Translations under genes and position numbers: made by a program
Source: Pictodentalium vernedei
Taxonomy: Eukaryota; Mollusca; Scaphopoda; Dentaliida; Dentaliidae
Reading direction: 5' to 3'
Length of the DNA: 64,000 nucleotides
NCBI GenBank assembly: GCA_031216915.1
Contig: CM062289.1
Span: 63,309,741 to 63,373,740, forward strand
Notes under the pieces: generated by a model
The model's database searches: none
Seen by the model: the letters and a program-made list of their open reading frames with translations, nothing else
Told to the model about the DNA's origin: nothing
Shown: positions 55,262 to 64,000 of the stretch, one piece after another
Layout: the number at the start of each line of letters is the position of its first letter
Numbering within the stretch: position 1 is the stretch's first letter

Positions 55262-55745
55262 GATATTTCTAAGATAAAATTCATGAATGTGGATGGCTGA
55301 GCGCAATGAGCGGCCTTCAAAAATCTATAATAGCGACACTATTAATGTAAGCCCAAGAAGTAGAAGAACTCTTACTTCATGAGCCGAAATCTTAAACACA
55401 ACTGCTAAGTCAATGATATACCATAAGCAGTACCGATAGTTAATAGAATCCATTAACAATAAAATGGAGCGTAACGTCCTTCTACTAGACATCAAAGACA
55501 GAAGAAGCTTACGCCCTTGTAATAAACAGATATCTGTTTATAAATACATAAACTGTACCCGGAAAGAGTAAAGGCCTATGCCCATACGAAGACGGAAGGA
55601 CCTTAAAATAATAGGTTCCGGATAATAGGAGCCAAACTCTTATGCAACAATCCAACCTAAATAGTAACGGAAGTATTGATTCCGAAACTATGAAAGTGAA
55701 AATCATCCATCGATAGTGCATGAAACTCACTGACTCTACAGTAAA
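55262..55745 (-). pseudogene. DIRS tyrosine recombinase (YR) relic
   Basis: The minus strand near 55738-55712 reads RVSEFHALSMDDFHFHS, which matches the conserved RRVSELHALS region containing the first catalytic Arg. Further on it reads VGLLHKSLAPIIRNLLF with stops. Near 55390-55370 it reads ISAHEVR, the HxxR motif, and at 55285-55268 HEFYLRNIES, where the Tyr codon (55276-55274) corresponds to the catalytic nucleophile. In-frame stops (for example before the Tyr block) and at least one frameshift make it non-functional. The enzyme normally integrates the circular DNA copy. Confidence 0.75.
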
Positions 55746-56399
55746 AGAGAAACCAACAGAATTACTGTCTAAAAGGTCAGAATTTGAAAACTATTGTTTC
55801 CAGAAGCTCAAATGATTACTTAGCTAAATAAGAACCGAAGTTAAAATCCGTATAGGAATTTAATCTAAAGATTCTAAGTCTATTTATCAAAAAGTTACTA
55901 ACTGACTTAGATAAAGAGACAAAAGACTCAATTGTAAACAATCGTAGAGTGCATAGGTATGAGGTAACATAAACCTATAACCTAAATAATAACAGGCTGC
56001 AGTAGATCTTGTGAAACAAGTATACTAAAAAATAGCAATGAGTAGTATGGAGGGATCAACAATATGAACATAATGATCCCTACACCACGACGGAAGAGCC
56101 TCCACTTTAGCCGCATAGAATAGCGAAGAAGAGGATCTCCGATAGTAAGAAATCGCGTCCAAAGCTCGTCCAGTACAGTGCTTACAATGCAATACGGACC
56201 ACACAACGGAATACATGAAGGTTGCGACCTTGCTGGTTGTGATAAAGATGACACGATTTACCCAGTGAAAAAGATCCTCACATAGAGAAAGATTTCACGT
56301 TAAGACCCACAGTAGACAAGAGAGTAAATTACTCATGATCTCTGTGAAGATAGAGATGCTATCAACAGAAATGTATTGTGGTTGTTTATCTTAGCAATA

Positions 56400-57330
56400 C
56401 CTGCTAAAACAACAGCGCCGGAGGATACGCGTATCCTATCATTCCGTCCTATAGATCAATAGAGCGTTAACAATATTAGCTCAGAGATCTGAACAAGCCA
56501 ACACATACGTCTGCAATTGATTAGCAAGCTGTGTCATAAATAAATCATCATTGGGCGCTCCCATAGATAGCAAATCTGATTGAATACTTGTTTGTTGAGA
56601 GTCCATTCTGACAGCAACAAGCGACCCGTAAGAGAACGGGAGTCCGATAAAACAATCAGACGACCCGGAATATGACGGACCAAAACTGAACTTGGTGTAG
56701 TATAACCAACAGACGGATTCTTTCCATTAAATTGAATAACGGAAACGAAAGAGTGCCTCCCTGGTTCCGGAGATACGCCACTACTGTCGAATTAAAGGAC
56801 AGGAATTTGGGCATGCGTTTCTGAATAATGTTCATGCAATGACATAAAGCAAGCCTAAAAAACATTATTCCGCGGAAGTTAAACTGATTGCTAAAAGACT
56901 GCGGAACCCAAAGACCCTGGCACTTTGAATCCGTAGGGATCAGTATTATATCCCAATCTGTTTGACTGGCAACCGTCATAACAGCCACACTCGGGTCCGG
57001 CAACTGCGGTGGCCCTCTCTGAGTCAACCACCGAATGTTTGCCCCAGTCTGAATCTCTTGTAACACTAGATAGACAAGAGAACGTATAAATCGAGCAATT
57101 CATGGATTGCCGAAAAGTTGCCGTCGAAGAGAAGCTCCTCCGAGAACGAAGCGACTCTGAGAGAGTTCTTAACCTTACTATCCACGCGTGTGGATGTAGC
57201 TAGGGCTGCGTCACGTCTAACTAACTCCAATCAGCCACTGAAGGGCGGAGTTATACGTGAACAAACTACTGCCCTCAAAAGAAATTACATTGAGAATAAT
57301 ATCCCGTAAATCTTTTCTTGAAGACGTAAT
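56400..57330 (-). pseudogene. DIRS RNase H / post-RT relic
   Basis: The longest piece (57066-56656) reads NIRWLTQRGPPQLPDPSVAV, CQGLWVPQSF, RLALCH, then FNSTVVAYLRNQGGTLSFPL. The last block corresponds to the hallmark SDNTTVVAYLNRQGGT of DIRS RNase H domains, with the catalytic Asp of SDN replaced (FNS). Downstream on the minus strand, PGRLIVLSDSRSL and GYAYPPALL fit the usual post-RNase H segments. Upstream (57330-57110), KIYGILF...FLLRAVVCSR may be the end of the reverse transcriptase. The RT catalytic core (xxDD) is missing. Frames change repeatedly, so it is dead. Confidence 0.75.
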
Positions 57331-57557
57331 GATAACGCCTCAGTAAGGCGGATTACGTATAATAAAGCGTCTAAGTTAAGTCTACTATACATAATGTCGT
57401 TCCCAACATTGAAATTGGAAAAGACATAAACGGCGAAAAAGAATATATGCAGTCTTTAATCACACCGTCTAGACGCATATGAACTCTCGGTATGCCCTGC
57501 TCTGCCAAAATAAACTATTTGTATAAATGATAAAATGGCAGAAATGAGCAATGCGGA

Positions 57558-59793
57558 CAAGAAACTAAACTATCATGCTTAGTAGCAGGCTTGTATATAT
57601 ATATATAGCGTCGAAAAATAAAACACATGTTGTAATGACAATATTGGACTGCGTCGGTAAGTCAGGGACAATGTCCCCGAACCGATCGAAAAATCCGAGT
57701 CCAATGACGCTATAAGTCTCTTATCCAAGATCGCAGCAATGAAGTCCGAAATAATAATCACTGGAAGATAATGCCAGAAGATATGAAAGGCATCTTCCGA
57801 TACTACTAAAGGGAAAACTCGAAATCTTTCGAATCCCTTTCACCATCCTGTCGGACCCTATAAAGCGTTCGGTCGTCCGTAGCTGATGCAACCGCGGACC
57901 GCACCGACCCAGCACCGTCGGATAATTCCTGATTCGACCGAGAAACTGTCAATTGCTGGGATGCTGCGAAACAACTGTGCTAACTCGGATAGCATGTCCG
58001 TGACTGAGGCCTGAGGAGAAGCGGTCTTACGATGCATTGCCGCTGGAAGCTCCGTGATCATTACCCCGTGCATACTACCAATATGCGAGCGAACAGAGTG
58101 TATAGGCCTCGTGTCCCTTGGCTACCGGATGGCGCGACCTATTCACCGTGGAATCACTGAATGCCGAAACTGATCGGATACTCGAGGTCACGTAGCCAAT
58201 GTGCGGTCGTGTGCCCTGCTGTGAGGATGAGGAAGCATTAAAGACAGTCTCTCGGACTGTCAATATAACGGAGCGTCCCGACCAACGGACATATGCTCCG
58301 AATGTAAAATATCTGAACCACAACATGCGGTCCCCTATGTTGTTGGGCGAGAGAGGGACCTCTCTCGCTCACACCCCGGACGGACCTGGACAAGCCAGGA
58401 ACCGGACTAACAGGCTTCCTCCGATCTGTCCTCAATCTGCCGTCACTGGGTGAGTACTAAAGTAATTAAAGTGCTCGCATCACCCAAATCTCCTTCCTAG
58501 ACTGCAACGGACGAACCCGGCAGCCGAACCATTCGATGAATGTACGCTACACCGGGTGAGCTAGCAAATGTCACTCCGTAGGCGATAGACATGAGCACTT
58601 ATTGCCGCTAACTCTTCATTAACTATGACGACAGAGGCACACTTTTGAAAGACATCTCCATAACTCTTCGAACAAGAAACCAGAAATGCTTGGATAGCAA
58701 GCATAAAATAATAATATATATAGCGTCGTTCAATAATTCGAAAGTTTGTGTGACATTATTGGACTATGTCGGAACTGAGGGACGATGTCCCTCAACCGAA
58801 CCAAAAATTTCTAAGTCCACCGACGCTATCAGTTTCTTATCCGGCATCGCAGCATTCTGGTCCGACGAAAGAAGCTGTAGAAGACCAAGTCAGATGACAT
58901 ACACAACAGCATATGTTGTTCCGAAAGGGAAAGCTCGAAATCCTCCGAATCCCTTTCGGTATCCCGTCGGACCGGATGAAACTTTCGGACGTCCGTACCT
59001 GCTTCCGCGGAGCGTCCCGACCCAGCATCGTCGGATAAAATATATGCGACAGATTCAGTTGATGCTGGGATGCTGCGATAAACTGTGCTATTAAGGAAAG
59101 CACGTCCGTTCCCGAGGCCTGTGCAGTAGCGGTCTTACGATGCATTGCCGCCGGAAGCTCCGTGTACGTTGACTCCCGCACACTTCCTATGCGAACGTCC
59201 GGAGTCTGCAGGCCTCGTGTCCCTGGCTACCGGATGGTGTGACCTGGTCGCCGAAGAATCCTTGATCGGCGAAGCTGGTAATATATCGGCGGTCACGCAG
59301 CCAAGGTGCGGTCGTGTGCGCTGACGAGAAGAGGAAGCCTTAGCAGTCTCAGTGGACTGCCTATACAACGGAGCGTCCCGAGCGACGGACGTATGCTCCG
59401 CTTGCGACACATTTTGTACCACAACATCTGAGGCCAGATGTTGTTGAACGACAGAGAGGCCTCTCTCGCTTGCCGTCCGGATGGACCGGAACGAGCTATG
59501 AACCGACTAAAAGGCTTCCTGCGTTCTCCCTCCGATCCGCCGTCACTGGGTGTGCATTAAGTTAATTTATAGTGCTCGCATCACCCCAAAATTCCTTCTA
59601 GACCGCAACGGACGAACCCGGCTGCCGAACCATTCGGTGAATGGACGCTACACCGGGCGAGCTAGCGGACGTCAAAGGCCGTCGAACCTACTAGGGTCCT
59701 CTTAGGCAATTGGCGTATTTACATGAGCACTTTTCCGCTAGCCCTTCATTAATTGTGACGACAGAGGCACACTGTTGGAAGACATCACAGATA
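57558..59793 (-). repeat. 1.1-kb tandem duplication in the DIRS 5' (gag-like) region
   Basis: 57558-58663 and 58671-59793 align throughout. Shared blocks are ATATATATAGCGTCG, CGAATCCCTTTC, CCGTCGGATAA, GCGGTCTTACGATGCATTGC, ACAACGGAGCGTCCCGA-like and TTCATTAAYT. Minus-strand frames in both copies give similar peptides (TELPAAMHRKTA..QAS, RSDGIPKGIRRISSFPF / RSDRMVKGIRKISSFPF, DKRLIASLD / DKKLIASVD) broken by stops. From its position this is probably the gag-like ORF, duplicated. It is richer in CpG than the rest of the element. Confidence 0.7.
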
Positions 59794-60926
59794 CATCACC
59801 CTAATCTTGATCGTCTGAAATAGAAATTGATAAAGTAGAGTGACCCTGCGGGGAAAGGACCGGAGTGTCCAAATCCCCAACAACATACCGTGACATACGC
59901 TTCCCATATTGTCATCGAAATCATACGATACAGAACAGGAGTTAATGCGAGTACACTGACCACATATAGAATGATAATAAAGTCAGAGGAAGACTTCCTC
60001 TTAAAACAATTGATCAATATCCTTTCAATGTGAAAAGAAAACAAGTCCTGGTACTCGCACTAACCCCTGGCAATCAAAATACATAATAATAATATGATCC
60101 ATTAATATAGAAAAAATAACTGAAATCAAAATATTTTGAAAAAATATTTTTTCAGAACAGCCCAAGTTTCTGAAAAGTAACGTTGAGCCCCAATGGATCC
60201 CAAGCCTAAGTGTGGACAAAAATTTTAAAAATATTTTAAACAATTTATTCAACACTTACGAACAATAATAATGTATCTAGTTATGATTAAAATAACATAA
60301 AGATATTATTTTTTAGAAATCCCCCCCTCACACAGAGGGCTGTTGTAAATGTAAACAATGAGTGTAAAAACACTAAAATAAGACTCCAGGCACCCAGGCC
60401 CGAAATCAGTTACCAAAAATACACTATCTGATGCAAAACAGAGACTTCCAGGGAAGAAACTGCAGAACATCAGATGGTAGATGCAGAACACAACGCCTAA
60501 CCACCCGTAGGTGAAGACGTAAACATGGGGAAAGAGCAGAATTCATTCTGTTATTCAGCTAAAACTCCCAAGAAATTTTAGTAATAATAATTACAGAAAC
60601 TATGCCAAAAGCATGGGAAAATAGCAAGGGGGAACTTAAAGGACAGGGAGAGAGGAAAACACTTAAAAAAAAAAAACAGTGTAACTAAATAATCAGAATG
60701 ACAACAAAATGGCTGCTGCCTTGAAAATAGGTAACTTAACATAATTTCATTAAAAAATTTTAAGTTACAGCCCTGATAATATTCTGTCACACATTCTTTT
60801 CCTCTCCTCCTTCTCTATCCTCCTTAGAATCACCATTTCACTAATATTTATGTGTCTGGCATCATTTAAACTGAGATTTATAAGCACAAAGATCAGTCAG
60901 ATGTTAACTGATGAAGGGCCAAACTT
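59794..60926 (-). other. DIRS 5' leader region
   Basis: Between the gag-like duplication and the right terminal repeat. AT-rich, with no domain recognised in either strand. Confidence 0.5.
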
Positions 60927-61125
60927 AGAATGATTAATGGCGCCAATTTCGGAACGTCCTTGACACTGCGCATGCGCAGTAGGGGCGAAGTGTGGAGGGC
61001 CTTTCAGGACATGTTTTCTTTAGTTTTAGATGCAAATTTTGGGGATTGGGGGGCAAAATTTGTGTTTGGCCCTATATTTTAAGAGTTAGCACCAGCTATG
61101 TCTGGGTCATTGGTACAGTATAAAA
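60927..61125. repeat. DIRS right inverted terminal repeat
   Basis: Inverse of 53838-54037 with one clear substitution (TGATTAATGG against TGATTGATGG) and a small difference at the outer edge (TGGTACAGTATAA against TGGTAAGTATAA). The extreme end (to 61133) is complemented at 54164-54199. Confidence 0.88.
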
Positions 61126-61133
61126 ATATTAAC

Positions 61134-61882
61134 CAACTATATCCTTTGGACAGAGCTCAAGGTATAGTTGGTTAAATATTTGTCCTCTACAAGTGCAAAA
61201 TAGTGTCAATGGAAGAGATTTCCAGGTGAACAAAAAGGTGATGCAGAATATTTTCTATGATGAGGGTGGTGCCTAAATAGCCTAAATCATTTTTATTTTT
61301 TTAAAAGTCAATGATATCTAATGTCTATTTAAACAAGTACCCCAAATAAATTGAGGCTCAAATAGCGGGCTTCCAGTAATTTTCCACAGTTCCGATGCTA
61401 TTAATACTAGATTACCAGTGGTATTCTCGGATGTTGGGATCAATATTTATCAATTGAAAAGTTTCCATCAAAATTTGTTTCCCCTCAAAACTAAAATTTA
61501 TGATGTCTCATTAAAATGGTCCTGGCATGCTTGTTACAATGTGGGGATAAAAACTATGATTGTGAGAAAAAGTGTTCAATAGTGAGTGGATTTTTGAAAA
61601 GTTAGTTAACAAGTTGATTGCGCTTCATTGTCCATTATAAGTTTATAGGTCTGAACATTTTCAACATTTTTAAACATTATATCCTGGAAGACTTGCTGCT
61701 TGTTTCTAGTTCTTGCTGCTTTGTTCAATATTTTAACATTTCAATAGACAACACAACAGAGATCCAAATTTCGATCTGAAAATTTGTCGATAAATGCATT
61801 TCAAAGCACGTGCAATAAGATCACAGAATTACAACAAGAAGAATGTTACTAAGGTAACACATGCCCCCCACCCCCCCCCCCC
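61134..61882. other. Interval with a hairpin, no gene recognised
   Basis: TTAACCAACTATATCC (61129-61144) pairs with GGTATAGTTGGTTAA (61161-61175), directly at the right edge of the DIRS element and partly overlapping it. The rest is AT-rich without recognisable coding. Confidence 0.55.
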
Positions 61883-62580
61883 CCCTTGTGATCTTCACCT
61901 TGCAGATGCGGCGGAAACTATTATACGTGACACACCTTCTGACTGTCCTCAACATTTGTAAAAAGTTTAACAACTGTACTATGATTTGTTTCTGAGTTAT
62001 GGCTGAGACACGAATATTGAGATTTTTAGTGTGACCTTGAAATGTGACCTTGACCTTGAAGGTCCGAACCCGGCTATGGTGTGTGACACATCCTCCCATG
62101 GTCCTTTATAATTGTGTGAAGTTTGATGACTGTAGCCGTAATAGTTTTAGAGTTATGCTTGAGACACGATTTGTGACCCTGAACATATGAAGGTCAATTG
62201 TGACCTTTACCTTCCAGATGCGGCGAAACTGTTATAAGCGACACACCTTCTGACTGTACTTAACATTTGTAAAAAAGTTTAACAATTGTACTATGATTCG
62301 TTTCTGAGTTATGGCTGAGGCACGAATATTGACCGATTTTTAGTGTGACCTTGAAATGTGACCTTGACCTTGAAGGTAAGAACCCGGCTATGGTGTGTGA
62401 CACATCCTCCCATGGTCCTTTATAATTGTGTGAAGTTTGATGACTGTGTCCCTAACAGTTTTCGAGTTATTGGCTCGGACACACACACACACATGGATGG
62501 ACTGGCGGACAGACAGACACACGCACACTTCAATCACCACTATATGCCACCCGACTTAAGTCGGGGTGTGGGGGGGGGGG
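61883..62580 (+). repeat. Two ~310-bp tandem units with TGACCTTGACCTTGAAGG
   Basis: Units begin TGCGGCGGAAACTATTATA (about 61909) and TGCGGCGAAACTGTTATA (about 62219). Each has TGACCTTGAAATGTGACCTT, then GACCTTGAAGG. The block ends (CA)n-GACAGACAGACA, then CCACCCGACTTAAGTCGGGGTG and a poly-G run. A poly-C run precedes it (61868-61885). Confidence 0.8.
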
Positions 62581-63127
62581 GGGGGCATAAAAAACATTTT
62601 AAGCCTAATATTAAACATCATTCATTGTGTCAATTTTTTGTTAGATTTTGCAATGCCAACACTAGATTTCTACAAACACCCCAAACTACACCACAACCAG
62701 TAACTCTTGTTGTTTGGCAGTGATTTCTAGTAATGCCTGTTTTAATCATAAATGCAGCTACATTGCTAGAAAGGACTGCCAATGTCATTTGATTACCATC
62801 TGAAAGGCTTCCTCATGACTGCAGGGATTTTCACACACTGGACAGAATTTTGTGGCTCTAAAATTGGCTGCCTGTGACAGCAGGCCAATATCAAGGAGCC
62901 CACATGGCACATATTTTCAGTGATTGAAATACCCGATTGCAAAACTCTGTAGTGCGTGGTAAAATGTTCCTTATGAAATTGACAAACTGTCTGATTATGC
63001 CTGCATCTTACCCCATGTAACAGTTAAAGTGTGTGATGCTGGACTGGATTTTGTTGTGATGCATTTGGCTCCATAAAGCAGATAAGCACATCAAATTAAA
63101 AAAAAGTCGATAGGATCACCGATCCAA
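62581..63127. other. Interval without recognised gene
   Basis: No coding domain, repeat or hairpin that I can support. Confidence 0.5.
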
Positions 63128-63562
63128 AGTCGAGTTGTGACAGCACATAAGTGGGTTTAATCATTATCAATTTATCATCCAGAAATTGTTTACAATTCAC
63201 TATATAAAGGGTCACTGTGACCTTGACCTTTGACTTAGTGATTCCAAAATAAATAGGGCTCTTTCTTGCACCAATGCCAACCTACCTATGGAGTTTCATG
63301 AACATGGGTGGAACAATTGTCAAATTAACATCTGGAAACCAATTTTTACGATTTACTATGTTCAAGGTCACTGTGACCTTGACCTTTGACCTAGTGAGTC
63401 CAAAAAAATAGGGTTCTTCCTCCCACCAATGCAAACCTACCTATGAAGTTTCATGAATGTGGGTCGAACCATTATCACGTTATCTGGAAACCAATTGTTT
63501 ACGCCCACCCACCCGCCATTTATCAAACTACAAGTCGAGCTTGACTTTATCACAACTCGACT
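63128..63562. repeat. Repeat with GTCGAGTTGTGA inverted ends and two NR-motif units
   Basis: AAGTCGAGTTGTGACAG at the left and TATCACAACTCGAC at the right form inverted ends. Between them are two ~165-bp units, each with GTCACTGTGACCTTGACCTT, TGACCTAGTGA or TGACTTAGTGA, and ACCTATGRAGTTTCATGAA. Confidence 0.7.
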
Positions 63563-64000
63563 AATAATACGCAGCCACACTGAGAAGAAATTGGAAGTAA
63601 CATTCAATATTTACATAACTAGATGTAATAGGTTAAAATGTGAGGTAAAATGTGATCTGCCATTGCTATGTGGAAAATGAAAATAAATTCTGTAAAAAAT
63701 GCATCAAAAATTTATTGCACGACTATGCTTTTATTTTCATAAAATACATGTTTTTTCTGCAAAAAACAGAACAATAAATATTTCCGTATTGTCCTTGAAC
63801 AATACGGATCATGTGCGCAGACTATTTCACTGTTCCTTTTTTTACTTTTGGATTATTTTTGTCAATAATTTGTGTTGCTTAATATTTTTTTTAGTATACT
63901 ATGGCCGTGCAATAAATACTGAACAGCATATGCATTCGATCTGGCTTCGAGTTCAATATTATCCCTCTGCCAAACTCGATTAAAAATTTTTGAGTAAACT
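63563..64000. other. Terminal interval with a short hairpin
   Basis: CCGTATTGTCCTTGAACAATACGG (63784-63807) is a 10-bp-stem hairpin. Poly-T stretches follow, and it cannot be called a terminator in this eukaryotic context. No gene recognised. Confidence 0.5.

Larger units (their letters stand above)
53811..61133 (-). mobile_element. DIRS-type tyrosine-recombinase retrotransposon, structurally complete, coding-dead
   Basis: 7.3 kb. It has ~195-200-bp inverted terminal repeats, an internal complementary region (54113-54199) beside the left repeat, and minus-strand relics of RNase H (56656-57066) and a tyrosine recombinase (55262-55745). DIRS elements copy through RNA, circularise using the internal complementary region as template for the ends, and integrate by a recombinase without target duplication. 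The element appears to start GTTAA (53811) and end TTAAC (61133). All these parts are in the order expected for a minus-strand DIRS element. A SINE sits inside at 54422-54803. A reverse transcriptase core is not recognisable, and a 1.1-kb tandem duplication occupies the space upstream of RNase H. Confidence 0.85.

Noticed and set aside
63784..63807. Rho-independent terminator
   Set aside because: A hairpin near T-rich DNA, but the sequence is eukaryotic and no gene ends here.

Overview
The window is draft eukaryotic genome sequence: it has an intron-bearing gene, a 100-N assembly gap, AT-rich intergenic DNA and dense eukaryotic mobile elements. It shows no bacterial operons, CRISPR arrays, rRNA or canonical tRNA genes. 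V-type tRNA-derived SINEs resembling the RUDI family of molluscs, repeats carrying the TGACCTTGACCTTTGACC motif, Tc1, Crypton, DIRS and piggyBac-type elements, and long poly-C/poly-G runs together suggest a marine lophotrochozoan, probably a mollusc. That assignment is an inference.

Layout. 1-7.3 kb: a two-exon PIF1-like helicase gene on the minus strand (exon 1 at 7281-7104, exon 2 at 2354-1423). Its 4.7-kb intron is full of SINEs and MITEs, and its 3' end abuts a repeat holding a 1.13-kb palindrome. 8-11.4 kb: a tRNA-like repeat pair, then a roughly 1-kb tandem duplication of which one copy carries a V-SINE. 15-18.3 kb: a Tc1 transposase pseudogene, a minisatellite, and a Crypton-type tyrosine recombinase broken by a hAT-like MITE that itself carries a piggyBac-like MITE. 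18.9-20.6 kb: an element with long inverted repeats and internal tandem repeats. 20.6-21.5 kb: a promoter-like motif cluster and a likely GNAT acetyltransferase exon. 21.6-28.3 kb: related 50-bp and dimeric ~105-bp satellites split by a complete Tc1 element, then an in-frame 69-bp array split by an 8-bp-TSD element. 28.4-34.3 kb: hairpin MITEs and two Crypton N-terminal relics. 34.4-38.1 kb: a LINE ORF1 fragment running into a 57-bp satellite that two TA-targeted elements have invaded. 39.7-41 kb: about ten tandem units carrying an E-box fused to a CRE. 41.3-45.6 kb: elements with GGACAACTCGTACC subterminal repeats. 45.6-52.7 kb: a threefold segmental duplication. 53.8-61.1 kb: a DIRS-type retrotransposon with inverted terminal repeats and an internal complementary region. 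61.9-63.6 kb: dispersed repeats with nuclear-receptor-like half sites.

Very little looks like functional host coding sequence: the PIF1-like gene, though its C-terminus is truncated, and perhaps the GNAT exon. The window is mainly a record of nested insertions. Target duplications, empty sites in duplicated copies and interrupted satellites allow several insertions to be ordered in time.
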